From contig OY540822.1 in the NCBI GenBank assembly GCA_961205875.1, positions 11,410,501 through 11,474,500 of the forward strand: a stretch of DNA of 64,000 nt, read 5' to 3'. The stretch's first letter is position 1. Every line of letters starts with the position of its first letter. Below, piece by piece: positions 33,366 through 48,100 of the stretch. Under the pieces are notes generated by a model that worked only from the letters and a program-made list of their open reading frames with translations, did no database searches and had not been told where the DNA came from. A program made the position numbers and the translations under genes. The stretch is from Sialis fuliginosa (lineage: Eukaryota > Arthropoda > Insecta > Megaloptera > Sialidae).

Positions 33366-35739
33366 TATGAATGTATGTATATACATATGTACGTATGTAA
33401 AATGTAAATTATCATTCATAGGTATTGATAATATTTTTTGTAAAATCTTCTCTCAGATAATATATTGAAGGTGCTTTATTTTAATGTTACTTAAAATTTT
33501 AATGAAAAGAACTATCACTCGACATCAATGGTATTTATAAACGTTAAATGTTTTTAATATGTTTTTTTAAGTATTTATAGTAAACAAAAATAATCATTTT
33601 ATCAACATTCCTTCTTAAATAAAATGTGTATATCATAATTTCCTTAAAATTTTCTTTTCTGAAAGCGGGGGTCGATTTTTTTTAATTTTTCGTTTCCATA
33701 AAATAAACACGATTTTTATTATCTTTATGGCCCTCAGTATTAAACAGTTTGTCGACCTCTGTCTTAAATGATTGTTATAGTTTAATCTTGTTGACTTGAT
33801 GTTTATAAATTTTATAGGGCATATCAAAAACTGATAAAAATTGTGAAATTTAATAGAATCTCAATAATTTTAATAAGTACATATATAATAAAATATATAG
33901 CTAAATGTTTACTTAGATAATTTAATTTCATATTATAAAAAATTATTTGAAAAATTTCATTATTAATGTAAAAAATAATTTTAAAGTTTGAAGAGTGGTA
34001 GAAAACTTGTATATATTTCTTTAACTTTGCTTATACAATAAGTTGAAAGAATATGTTAATAGTATACCTAAACAAAGGTACCCGATGTTATTAATATAAT
34101 ATTTTATGTATGAATCATTTGCCTGATACCATTGTAACTGGACTCTTGTTATTATAAACAATAACGAACTATTTTATAACAAATTTTCTCTGATAATTTT
34201 TAGTTAGAAACTTTTTCTATAACAGTATAGATGCTTTTGTAATTTTTTAAATTTGTTTATAAAAAAACTTCATTTCTCGTGTTTCTTTTTTAATTAGTTT
34301 AATAATCCATGTATACAAATTATTATTTCATCTGAGAGTAAAAATTCCATATCACTGAAAAGTATAATTAATAATATCGATGTATAATAAAATAAAAATT
34401 TAATTCTTACAACAAATTTTAATGAGAAATGTGTTTTATTTATTTTTAATATAATTCCAGTGAATATCAACAGTGTTTTTAAGAGGTATGTACATATTTA
34501 TAAATGATATCAAATATTTTGTTTTTTTTTTTATAACGTTAACAATTAAAAATTTTCGACCAAAAAGTAGCAATTTTATAGCATAAAGAATATAAATCCA
34601 GTTTTGCATTTTGTTAAATTAATACTAAACATCTATAAATTACGAGTTTTATGAGGGGGGTGGGGTACATACAGCTTATTTCCATTTTAATAACATGGTG
34701 CAAAAAACACAATTTACCTACATTTTGTAGTACGTTAATTAAAGATCGATTCCCATCAGAGACGTATTTATATTTTTGCCGTCTATAAAAATTAACCGTT
34801 CTTTATAAGCACCGGCCTATTTGGAAATCTAGGCTCTATTCCCTTTATAATTAAAAAGTACTAATTATATTTATTTGAATATTAATATGTATTATAGCTA
34901 ATGCTGGATTTATCAAAGGGCACATTATACACAAGCGTAGGACGGTAAATTGTCAGGGGCGGCAAAATTTTTAACAATTATCTATATAAATATATAAAAT
35001 CTTTGCCTATTTAAGTTGCCTTATATACATGTTATCCCAAAATTCACACTCATTTGTGCACTGATGTATCTCATGAAAGTACATAATACTTTTATTGTTG
35101 TAGAAAGGAAATTTTTACAAACAAGTGATTAATCATTTGAACTTACAGGAAGTAATATATTTGTCATGTAGTCCAATATACAGAAATCTGCATTACCTAA
35201 ATGCATATCTATAATGTCACTTACATTAAATACGCTAGAGGGCAGTGACATCTCATACATACATGCATATTTTAATGATTTTATATTGTAGGTATATAAT
35301 ACAGGCATTAATAATTGTATAAATATATTTATATATAATTTTTAACATATATAATTTTTTTCCTTGAATTAGAGCAAATGGAGCAACGGAAGCAATTGTG
35401 ACTAAGTTGCATGTGTGGTTGCATGGGTTGCATGTACTATACCACTGTCGGCAATCACTATAATCATACAAATTACAATTCCCTATAATGTTCGTAGACA
35501 AAGCTTTCTCATATGAAATGTGTTGAGTAGTTTTATCTATGAATTCTATTGTGTAGTTTGAGAAATTTCAGTGCAGTGTTCAATGGTTACACATAATTAC
35601 ATCGTGTGTCTGATATTGATAGTTTGATTATTTATACGAATTGTATATATTGTTTTTAATTTATTAGTTAATAATGGTTTCAATGGTTAGTATACTTCGT
35701 TATAAAGCAGTTATTTTGCGTAGTTATTCTATGTATCTC
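33366..35739. other. Intergenic region between FoxP and HUWE1
   Basis: AT-rich with no convincing gene. Short open frames have no recognisable family or splice context. Confidence 0.5.
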
Positions 35740-35834
35740 CATCACAGTATCAATATGGCGGATATGGCATGATGATTAATTTCTGTGTATGAGAAACTGT
35801 GCGTTCTAATTTTAGAATAATTTAATTTTAATCG
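35740..35834 (+). promoter_or_regulatory. Candidate HUWE1 promoter / non-coding first exon
   Basis: The sequence around 35753-35763 reads ATATGGCGGATATGGC, a YY1/Pho-type ATGGCGG motif often found at housekeeping start sites. A good 5' splice site, ATCG|GTAAGC, follows at 35834/35835. The coding exon of HUWE1 begins with a splice acceptor at 37381-37382, so a non-coding 5' exon must exist upstream and this is the best candidate I see. Not proven. Confidence 0.3.
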
Positions 35835-37382
35835 GTAAGCGATTTCCAATATTTTTGTTACGATAAATAATTTCTGTGTTAGTTCCTAAGGTAGTTTTTC
35901 AAAATGTAAGTATAGGACTCAAGCACGTCCATAGTAGAGATCATGTTTTTGTTTTCCTTGGTAAGAAGTGATATTCTATCTTATGAAAATCTATTTTTTC
36001 TTTTAATAACACCTTTTTTTATTAAAATATATCATTAACTTGACATTTCTATTAACGCCATCTTAATATCTAAGAACAGTCATACATCGGTTTAAATAAA
36101 ACTTTTGACATTAGGCAAGAAGCGGCACATCGCAATATTTATTATGTATACATAATACATAATTGTATTTTTTGATCAAATTTTATGTTTCACAACTGTT
36201 CAATAAAAATGCTCTGTAATTATAAGAAATTTCATCTTAATGAAAATGCTCTGAAATTATAAAGAATTTCATCTGCATAGCAATAAAATAAAATAAGGCA
36301 TGCAAATAATCAAAATATGTATTATGATACTAAGTATATTTGATTAAGTATAATTTTGTTTATTTATCTTTTTATTTATTTAACAATAACAAGTAGTAAA
36401 ATAATCTAATTAAGTATCAATGAGATCATAGCTTTGTATTAATAATGTATAACATATAGTGTTACATACAAATTTAACTGTTACTTGCTATATAGCAATT
36501 AATAGTATAGTGAAAAATACTTTAGTTAATATAGCATTATGAATAAAATAATGTACTGAATGACAACTTGAACAAATCAGTTTTATGTTTAGTCTACATC
36601 TTATTATTTTAAGAAATGTTATCTTGTTTCAAATATGTCGTTTTTATTTATTTATTTTTATAAAATGCACTGGTTTATATTTACGTACCGCTTCATTCAA
36701 TGAATGTACCGTATTATCCAAAATGGCCATTATAATACATCTGTCATGTGCTTCTAAAAAATATGTGTTTTATCGTTGTTAAATTTGAAAAAGTGCAATA
36801 AATTGTAAATAAATTGTTACTGGTGAATCTTATAAACATCAGTTGTCTTTTAACTAATTGTAGAATATAGTAATTTTTAATATAAACATATTTTTACTTT
36901 TGCCACTGGATAATGTTATATTTTGTTTTCTGACGTTATTTAATCAAGTTTTGAAATGCAATTACAATTTTTAACAAAACATCGATATAATATGTACTAA
37001 TTATAATGTATACTGTGAATTTGAGAAAGAACTAAAATTTTCAGCTATTTAAATAAGGTATAGTTTCTATGTTAACAATGTGATTTGTCATTTTAATCCA
37101 TGAAATATTTTCAGTTTATTTAAAGAAATATAAGAAAGTGTAAAAATTAATTAATATATTGCTTATTTATATAATATAGAATATAGATGATATTTTAAAT
37201 ATTTTTTGTAATGTATGACATTGCATATTTTTCATAGATGACAATCACTAATTCTATTTTTTTAAATTTGAAATTACTCTTCATAAGTTATTATTATTTT
37301 CAGTAAGAAATGATATATAACAAATAATTAAATTATAATTACTTTGATTAAGTAAACACTCATTTTTTCTGTTTTATTTCAG
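35835..37382. other. HUWE1: Probable HUWE1 first intron
   Basis: AT-rich; ends in the acceptor gttttatttcag at 37382. Contains a short direct duplication at 36201-36275 (AAAATGCTCTG(T/A)AATTATAA). Confidence 0.4.
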
Positions 37383-37440
37383 ACCTATGTCATATTTCTC
37401 ACTACACATTAACATCAATGTGCAAATATAAAAGTATAAA

Positions 37441-39143
37441 ATGAAGATTGATAAAACTCGATTAAAAAAAAGTACATCGGAGGTTCCATCGGAATGTCAA
37501 ATTCTAATCGATAAGTTAAGGTTATGTTCACGTCAAGAATTATTGGAAGAACTGTCACGGGTGGAAACGTGGACGTTCGGTAAATGTGAACTATACCATT
37601 GGATCGATATACTTGATATATTTGATGGAATACTTGAAGAGGCTTGCGTTCGGAAAACAGACAACGAATGGGCATTAGCTTGTGATATATCATTCAATAG
37701 CGATGTAAGATTTATAATTCAAATTTGATGGTATTTTTTTTCTAACGTCATTATTTTTATAGAATAAAAAGTTACTACTATGGGTCCTGCATTTCACAAC
37801 GTTACTTGTAGAGCATTCATTTTCTCGACACCTTTACAATTCAATGGAACATCTGGTGTCATTGCTTTCATCTTCGGATATGCAAGTCGTGTTAGGCGTT
37901 TTAAATCTACTGTACATGTTTTCAAAACGTAGTAATTTCATCACGAGATTAAACAGTGAGAAACGCCAAACATTGCTCATACGACTCTTTTATTTAGCTG
38001 AGGTAAGTGTATTTAAATCAGTTAAATATCGTATGTATTTTAATATTTAAATGATTTTACAGTCATGGGGTGGAAAAGAAAATGGATTTGCTTTAGCAGA
38101 AACTTGTAAAGGCCCTAAGTCCGTTCCACAAAGTGCATCCACATTACATTTTGAATTCTATGAAGAGAAATCTGCACAAGATAAAACAAGTCCTCTCCGA
38201 TGTATACATATTGAAAATATAGATAAATATGAAAAATCACCAGCAGAACTAATGTACGATTTAGTACAACATTATAGAATTCCACAGGACAAACAGGTAA
38301 ATCTAATACTAATACTAATTAAAAGAAAAGTGATCTAATTTTATTATATTTCTAGATGCGACTATTCACACAGCTAAGATTGGCTTGCAGTTTCGGAGAT
38401 TATAAAGTTAGAATGTACTGCGTACAAGCACGTTTGCAAGCTTTATCTGTGTTAGTGTACTCAAATGCACTAACAGATAATTTAAACCCACATGTGCTTT
38501 TGTACAATGGCTTATTAGAAGAACTAGTTGAGTTACTGAAACTATCATTGCCTCATCTCGTTGAGATTCGGTCAGCAGCTTTGAGAACATTAACATCTAT
38601 AATTCATTTAGATAGAAGTCCTAGTCCTCATTTTCCTAACAAGTAAGTAAAATAAATCTGATTATGTCTGTCTGTATGTTTCTGATTTGATTGCCATTTT
38701 AGAAAACCCGGTGCTAGATTGAAGAGTATAATAGACGTGACAGGAGCAAGTTCTTATCACGGATTTTTACCATCGATGGTCCGTTCTTGTATTGCAGCAC
38801 TTACTGGCCAATCAACAAATCAGAATACAGAATTTCCTTTACCTTTAGCAACTGCTCTGTTTTCATTTTTATATCATTTGGCAAGTTACGATGTTGGTGG
38901 TAAAGCACTAAAAGCTTGTGGAATGATGGAAGCCCTTTTGAGAGTTATTAATTGGGTAGGAACGGAGCTGGATCACATAACGGTATGCTATTGGTACTGA
39001 TTATAATTGAACATTTTATTTTTATTGGTTTTTATTTTCAGTTTGTAACTCGTGCAGTCCGAGTGATTGATTTAATAACAAACATTGACATGCAGGCTTT
39101 CCAAACACACGGCGGTCTTAACAGCTTTATTTCAAGACTTTAT
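37441..39143 (+). CDS. HUWE1: HUWE1 exons 1-6: N-terminal armadillo-like region (DUF908)
   Basis: Six short exons separated by 54-60-bp introns encode residues 1-469. Recognisable blocks are [63 protein letters not shown] and [20 protein letters not shown]. This is the start of the helical solenoid that forms the ring-shaped HUWE1 scaffold around substrates. The ATG at 37441 sits 58 bp inside an exon whose acceptor ends at 37382, so the 5'UTR is spliced. Confidence 0.95.
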
Positions 39144-42100
39144 GTAAGTTGTAAATTCAGCAGTTATAAGAACACAAATCTATGTTTACTGTTCTGTTGC
39201 AGATGGAAATTAATTTCTGTCGGAAGGAACAACCATTTGAAATAGTTATTAGCGGATCAAATGAAGATTCGACCTTAACATCTGAAGGTACGAGTAATGA
39301 TTATTTGCATCAAGACGTCGTGATGCAAACCGTTGAAAGTGGCAGTAGTTCGGAACGTACACCTCCGTCTCGGACTTGCTTACCACAAAGAGCAGCACTT
39401 CTTAAATCGATGCTGAATTTCATGAAGAAAGCTATACAAGAACCGGCATTTGCTGAAAATATTCGTCATATAATGGAAGGCACTTTACCTTCGTCATTAA
39501 AACACATTATCAGTAATGCTGAATACTACGGACCATCTCTATTCCTTTTGGCAACAGACGTGGTTACTGTTTACGTGTTCCAAGAACCTAGTTTGCTGTC
39601 GTCTTTACAAGATAACGGTCTCACTGATGTTGTTCTTTATGCTCTGTTAATCAAAGACGTACCTGCTACCAGAGAAGTGTTGGCATCTTTACCTAATGTT
39701 TTCAGTGCACTATGTTTGAATGCTCGGGGCTTGGATTCATTTGTGAATTGCAAACCGTTCGACAGATTATTCAAAGTCCTGCTAAGTCCCAGTTATTTGA
39801 CGGCAATGCGTAGAAGGCGTAGTGCAGATCCAATGGGCGACACTGCAACTAATCTAGGCAACGCGATGGATGAACTGATGCGTCACCAGCCGAGTTTGAA
39901 AGTCAGCGCCATGAAAGCGATCATCACCCTTCTTCATGAGCTGTGTCATTTAGGTACAGATGCCAAATATATTTGCTGGAGAGCTCAGAATAAATCTGAC
40001 GTTTCACCTGCTGCTTCCCAAAATCAGAATGGCACCAATGAAGCCGGAAGTTCAGACGAAGAAGATGATGATGAAGAAGAAGCTTCCACGTCATCACACA
40101 ACCAGAGAGTAGATGCTACACAAGAAAATGCAGATGTCTGCACAAACAATGAAAAAATTCCAATTGCCCTTGTAGATTATATTGTTAATGTAACTAAATT
40201 TGTAGACGCTATTTTGAGCAATAATTCAACAGACGATCATTGTAAAGAATTTGTATTTCAAGAAGGTCTAGTACCTTTGCTGAAAATCCTGAGTTTACCT
40301 AACTTACCCGTTGATTATCCTGTTACAATTGCAGCACAAAGTGTTGCATCAGTTTGTAAGAGCATTTTAAATCTGGCACACGAGCCACAAGTGTTAAAAC
40401 AAGGCTTGACAGAATTAGGACATGTATTACATCAGCTTAAAGATTTACACGATCCGGTGAAGTCTGTTGAAGGTTCGGTTTTACTCCACGAATTAGCGAA
40501 TGCACCTTCGTTAGAATCTGCATTTTCTACGAGTCATTATACGCCGCTCCTACATGCGATGGGTGCTGCTCACGGATATGTAGTTATGTTTGTTCACGTG
40601 TGTCGTACTGGACAAAGTGATATTCGGCAATTGTCTTTACAGCACTGGGGCTCTGAAACTGGGCTTGAAGTGCTGAAAGGCCTTGCTGAATTATATACGG
40701 CTCTTGTTTGGGAAAGTACGATTCTCTTGGCTTTGTGTAGTGATGATATCATCCCAGAAAATTGTGATTTTGGAAAACAAGATATGGACAAATTAATTTC
40801 ACCGGAATGTAAAATCGATGACGGCTCCCACGATAACAGTAATGGAATGACGTGCGCAATGGAAGCTTTATCAACTGACCCATCTCCAGTCAGTATGGAA
40901 GTAGAACAAGAGATACCTGCTGTGGAAAAACCGAAGAAATCTGAAGAACGCATATCATTGACAGCACATCAACTAAAATATATTAAACCGCTATTAGGAG
41001 CATCCTCACGGTTAGGTCGTGCTCTAGCTGAATTGTTCGGTTTGTTAGTGAAACTGTGTGTAGGAACTCAAGCTCGTAATCGACGAGGTCAGAACAGTAT
41101 AGCTACGTTAACACTACCTAGTTATCCAGCACGGCAAGTTGCAACAGCACTGAATGAACTGTTAACTAGAGGCATGGCTTGGGAATTGCTACCCCAATCA
41201 CCAATACCCAAATTCAGACTTACCTTTTTAATATGCAGTGTTGGATTCACAAGCCCGATGCTTTTTGATGAGAAACGATACCCTTATCATTTAATGTTGG
41301 AAAAGTTTGTTAACCTTGGTGGTCAAGCTGCATTCTTTGAAACATTTAAATGGGCTTTATCAGGAGGCTACACTTTTCCTTTAGAAGAAGGTTTAGAACA
41401 TCCTGACTTACCGGATGGTACAGGCGAATTTCTGGATGCCTGGTTGATGTTGCTTGATAAAATGGTGAATCCAACAGCGTTAATAGAATCACCTCATATT
41501 TGTTCAAGCAAAATAATAACTCACGATAAAGCTAAGTCTCTCCAGAAGAACGCGACAGATTTTGATCCATTAAATTATTTGATTAATATTCAAAAGCTTG
41601 CTTTTGAATCTGTAATGTTATTGTGGGGTAAAAAACCTTTGAAAACTTACGGAGCTCGAATGAGTGAATCGATATTATCTATTTTAAGACACATTCTTCA
41701 AGCTGAAAAAATAATAAATGATGCAGTTCAAAAGAAATCAACAGATAAAGCATCTGGCAGTAATTTCACTAATAACACAGTGTGTACAAATCACCAAACA
41801 GAAAATGTTAACCCTGATCATTTACGTCAGTTGATGGACATGGGATTCAGTCGTGAAATGTGTACTGATGCTTTACTCCAGACTAACACTGTAGAACAAG
41901 CGACAGACTATCTGTTGAACAGTGCCGGTCACAGAACATTCGACATGGACGTTGGCGAAGAAGACCAGATGGTGAAAGCTATAGCCATGTCTTTAGGAGA
42001 AACAACCGAAGATGAACTAACGCCTCTGGGCTCAGATGCAATAGATAAGTTCAGTCAAACAGTACTTGACGTTTCTCTAAACCTGATTGATCAATTACCC

Positions 42101-45100
42101 GACACTGTATATTCAGTATGTGAACTGTTATTTGCCATAATACGACGTAAGAAGTCATGGGAAATGTTAAGGCAAAGAATAGTTATGGACATTCAAGAAA
42201 AATGTGTAGCTCTTTTAAACTTAATGAAAGGCCGCAACTATAAAGAAGTAACAGAAGAGTTGATGAACAATGAAATCGGTGCAAAAGCAGCTGTCAGAAT
42301 GCATCTACTTGCTCTATTGATCGATGCACCAAATTACAGAGTAATGAAAATACCTGGAGGTTTGGCCATCACAGAGAGCGGTCTGTTGAACATAATGATA
42401 AGTTTACTGTGTGCAGCTGAACAAGCAATGTCTGCAGCACCAAGAGAAGCCATTACATCCACTCCAAAATGGTTAGCCACTCTTCTATTGTTGATAGATT
42501 TAACTGACAAAGTGGCTGTACAAACATTAAACAAGAACCGTTTATGTGATTCGACAGGTACTATCTGGCAATGGTTTGATTTTTCTTTAGGAAAATGGAA
42601 CCGATACACTCAAATCAATAACGATTTAATCAACGCTGCATACAGAGCAGAAGATCCTATAACTAGAGTGACTTGCGGTAGACGTAGATATACCTTGAAT
42701 TTCGCTCACATGATTCAAGTTTCAGAAGAAACAGGCAACCAGAGACCTATAACAAGGAACATGGTAAACATGATAAATACAACAAAGCCAGCAGATTCTC
42801 CGATGGATGGCTGTAATGACACTAAAGAATATCAAGTTGTTAATGGGGTCGATCCAACATTAACAAGGTTTATCACTCGTGCTTGTGTACGTTTACTGAA
42901 ACTTCCAATTAATACGGACACTCTACATGCTATAATGAGGGTGCTTCTTCGTTATACTAGAAACTATGAAAATGCAAAACTTTTTGCTCGGGAAGGAGGA
43001 ATCAAACTTTTATTATCCATAACGCAAGCTTCTAGCTTCAATGGATTTGAAACAATAGCAACATTGATTATAAGACACGTTTTGGAAGCTCCAGAAATTC
43101 TTAAAGTCACAATGGAAAGAGTTATAAGAAGTAGAACATCTTCAAATATTCCAACTGAATTCAGAGAAATAGTATATGTAGGAAGACAGTTGAGTTCTGC
43201 TATTTGCAGAGACCTGGACACTTTCCACAATGTTGCCCTAGAAATATGGAAACCTGATAATACTGTAGATGTAAATAAAAAAAGTAAGTGTTCGTTAAAT
43301 CATTAAATTTACCTTATTTAACTCACCGCAATATTTATTTATATACTTATGTTATTAGCAATTTTATTTCCATAGATACAGTTTGTACTTAATACATTAC
43401 TGCCAATTAAAAATATTTTAGTTATTTTTGGTAAGAATTCAGGAGGTATGAACTTTAAAAAAAAATATTTGAATATATTTAACTAAAAATTTAAAAATGA
43501 AAATTTAAACAAAAAGCAGTTCTTTTTTTTTAAAGATGAAGAAGAGTTAGGTATTTTTTTAACATTATGAAGAAAATCTACTTTTAAAAAATACAATATT
43601 TTCTGCTTTTTAATAGATTTAAAGCAAATTATTTTTATTAATGTGTTGTATTTCATACTTAAGATAACTGATCTTTCCAGATGAAGATAATCCCAGCGAA
43701 GAAATTTTCATCAAATGTAAAACGGTGAATGCACCGCAAGATATCTGTATTACTGAAAAAGAAACAATAGAGTGTATATCAGATTTATTAATCGCTCTTG
43801 CTAAACCTGATACTCCACATTGTGCTCAAACAACAGAGACCAGCACTGTTTCTTCTCCAACTACATCAAACAAGTTTTTATCCACCAGTACCCCAAATGC
43901 ATTTGTTCCAAGACTCTTACAATCCAGCATTATTTTACCTACATCAGACTTGGAAGATGAAATTGTTTCATTACCTGGTCGTTCGGGAATATCAAAAGAG
44001 ACGCATACCACATCTTCTAGTCACGGAAAAGTTAATGACAGTGAATCAAAAAAACCTTTGATCCGGAAATCAGACATCTTGAAGATATTATCAGATGCTG
44101 TTCGATCATATCCTATCATCGGAAAATATATATTATATTTTGTCTATCATCCTAAACATTCAGAACTTATTACAGAGGTAAGATGATATAATTTATTTAT
44201 AATAAAGTGTGTCCATATTTTTCTTATTTTATATTAGGTTGCCTTCATATAAAAATCGAAAGAAAAAAAAAAGTGGTCATAGAATTTATTTAAAACTGTA
44301 AAATTAAATAATTTTTTTTTATCAGGGATTTATAATATGCTATTGTACGCAGCTAGTGTTTCTCTTTTTTTAGTATTTCAAATCTCAAACATTTATATAC
44401 GACAACGGATGTCCATTCAAAAAATGAAATAAAATATTACAAATTTTGAAATTATAATATTTTGTCAAGTCACAAGGCTTTAGTAGATATATTTTTAGTT
44501 TTATTAAAAACAAATTTAGTTAAAATGGCAAAACAGGCAGTGGTTAGATTATAAAGTTTTCCTGGACTTTTTTATGACACTGAAGCTAGCGGCCAGACCT
44601 CAGTATTCACTATATAGAATTATAAGTGGTTAAAACAATTGTAAAAATCATTACTCCGCAATTTTTCAGAATTTTTTTGGCTTAATAAAACTAATTTTCA
44701 CGTTATTTACAATTAATTAAGCCATGACAGTTATCAGGACAGACAATTTTGCGACTTTTTAAATAGATGCAAATATCAAATCTGACATATTTGAAAATAA
44801 ATGGACTATTACAGGCGATAACATTTTTTTGGAATTTTTATTTGTTTTGTATGTTATTACAACTGTAAATACCTACATTTTGATACCCATATAAAGTGGG
44901 GAAAGACATTTTTACAATTTACTGAGCGGTTTTTAAAGGCGCCCTTAAAAACCACTCAGTAAATTATAAAAATGTCTGTCCCCACTTTATATGGGTATCA
45001 AAATGTAGGTATTTACAGTTGTAATAACATACTGAGGTCTGGCTAGCTTCAGTGTCATGACTTTTTTGAGTGTGTGTTAATTTACAAAATATTAATATAA

Positions 45101-48100
45101 AAAAATCAGGAAGAAAAATCAAGGAATGTATTCTTTATTTTATTAAAAAAGATACGTACTATAAATATTTAAAGTTGAACGATTTGAAAAAAATGGTCAG
45201 GGAATTTTGTTTTCAAAAACCATGCAGAAAAAATGTTAAATAAAAATAAATTTCAGGACATGACAGCAATAACTTTTCTTCTTGACAAACTGATGCCTTC
45301 ACACGAAGTAGTTGAAGATCCAGACAGACATGCTCTGATACGTACATTGATATCATCAATGGCAGCATGCCAACAAGTATTAGAAACCCAACACACGTTA
45401 ATTTGGGACATCCGTAACTCGCTCCTTCGAGCTATCAACATGCCTGAGTCGGCAGAAAAACATATACAGATGCAGATGCTAGCGTCTCTGATATCGTCGA
45501 TAATTGAACACTGTCCCCCGGTTAATAACTACACGTTAAAGAGTTCGTACCACATGCAGCCTTGGAATTGTATGAACGTTAATAATATGATACGATTAAT
45601 GCTGAGGCGTGGAATAATGGCAGATTTAGCTAGATTTGCACATTGTATAGATATGTCGAGTCCTCATTTGGCTGCTACTATAAATGCAGCACTCAAACCT
45701 TTAGAAATTCTCACTCGTGTCCTGAACCAGCCTGTCCCTAATATTGCAAAAGTAATCAGGAAGACACAGTTGAACGGAAATGAACCAATACCCAATCAGG
45801 AAAATGCAAGCTCAGAATCACGTAGTCAGGTATAAATTGTAGTATTGTTTATATTAAATATGGATTGTTTATAAAATCTTCTATTTTTAGAATGAAGAAC
45901 CGACTGAAGAAGGTGACGGTGGAAGCGTAGAAGTTGATTTGTCTACTGTGACTCAAGAACCTGGATCAGAACTGAGACTCGCACAGATCATGGGCCAGTT
46001 CTTGGAACAGCCGAGAAATACAAGTCGTGAACAATCGAATGAAAACATGGATATAGATGAAGATGATGACAGTGATGATTCAGAATCAGAGTCAAGTACA
46101 TCTGACGATGACGAAGATGAAGATGATGATGAAGAAAATGATGAAGATGATAACGAACGTAAGTCTCATTTATCAACAATGTTAAATTTAAGCCAACAAA
46201 AAAAATTGTCAAAAATTAATACATTACATGTAACCCCTTAATACAATTTGAATAATAATTAAATTGATGAAAAGTATACATAACACAATTGTTAGGTCAT
46301 ACAGCTATTCACAATGAAGAATCGTCAGCATATGATGATGATACGGAACCAGAACCTGATATAGAAGATGCTGAAACAGAGATATTTGAAGATGATCGAC
46401 AAGAAGTGTTCCACATGGTTCCTGGTTTTGAACGAGATAATGAAGATGTCCTCATGATACAGTTTTCTGAACAAGACGCCGAGCCTGAACGCACCATCAG
46501 AAGATTCCACTGGACTACCAATGGGTTTTCTGTTCCATTCAGTATGCAGTTTGAGGATTCAGGTAAATTAATTTTTTTTAACAGTTTAAAATTTCGTAAC
46601 AAATAATATATTTTTTTTTAGCACCACCAAATCACCCTTTGCTTGTCAATCGCCATAATTCCGATATGATGAACACACCAGGATCTAGAGGTCAAAGAAC
46701 AAACAGACAAAGACGTTATCAGTATTTACACCCGTTAAATGCTAATCCACCTCCTATAATATTACAACGGTAAATATTTTAAATTACGCACATTCATCAT
46801 TAAATAAATTAAGGGATCAAAAATAGGCATTAAAAAAAAATATCCATGTTTATAAAATTTATACTGTTTTTTACATACGAATGTTTATAATTTACAAAAA
46901 ATTTGATTAATTCCTTAATTTTTTTGATGAGTTAAGGTCAAAATAATTTTAATGAATTTATTTGATTGAACAGTTTGGCATCGCGAGTGCGCAGACTTTT
47001 AGGACCAATTCCCGACCCCAACTTTTCACCAATATCTATAATGGAAGACACTCCAAGAGTGGTAATTGTTGATCACAATTTTGGTCTTTTCTCCAACGAA
47101 GAAGAACATATTGATGTTGTAGATCAATCAGGGTATCTGTTTGGTTCACCGCTAAGTACAAACATGACGAACCTTCCGACTGCTTTATTCTGGTGGAACG
47201 AAGAAGCTAAATTGCTAGATGGTGATGCAATGTACGACTGTGCTATGTACTTAAGTAACCTTATGTACGCCCATCTTGATAAGCTAAGAGAAGATGAAAT
47301 AACTACAAGGAAACAGACTGCATTAGCTACAGAGGAAGCCCGTAAAAAACTTGATAAGAAAAGGAATAATGCTCCTAGAACTGATGCTAGTTCAGGCAGT
47401 ACTACTCCCCTTGTGCCGGCCTTACCGATTTCATCATCCTCAATTGTAGCACCGATTTCTTCTTCTCCACAAAATACAATAGCTGACAATGTTCCGCAGT
47501 TATTGTCATCCATTGTTGATCTAGGTAAAGTTTCAAAATCAGCGACCTTAATTTTGTATATTTATGTATTTTTATTATAAATTTCAGCAAACAATACAAG
47601 TTCTACAATAAGATCATTAGCTCTATCGTCTCCGTCAAGTACAGTGACTACAAGCTCAGTTCAATTGACCCCTGAACCAAGCCACTCACAAATAGGCTCT
47701 CCGCCTCCGTTAATCCGTATAACTAACCGAGAACCAAGACGTGCGTCAGGAGCACCCGACATTCCTATACTTTTCACGCGTCGTAACAACAGTCGCTCAG
47801 AAAACAACTCTCCACAAGATCAGCTTCATCGTCCATACCACTTGAACCCTATGTTACGTTCGTTTAGACCTTACTCGTCGATACAGAGGTACAGGAGAAG
47901 GCCTGATGGAAGTCCAGCTAGCGGTTCGGCAAACGCAGGAACTGCTACCCAACCAGAGAGGCCTGTTACAGACCAAGGTACTGTACAGTCTTCATCAGCC
48001 TCGTCTGTACCAGAAAGCATATTCGATGTGGAACCACCAATTGAATGGTTTGATGGCGATGCTGACATGACAGTTGAAGAAATGGATCCAATAGCAGGTG

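Noticed and set aside
35253-35501. 82-codon minus-strand frame upstream of HUWE1
   Set aside because: Low complexity Tyr/Ile/Asn-rich sequence without family resemblance.
40594-40953. Antisense frames within the large HUWE1 exon
   Set aside because: Shadows of the conserved HUWE1 frame on the other strand.
43284-43680. HUWE1 exon 7 read-through past 43283 as the gene end
   Set aside because: The stop at 43304-43306 is just after a strong gtaagtg donor, and the next exon continues the HUWE1 sequence in frame.
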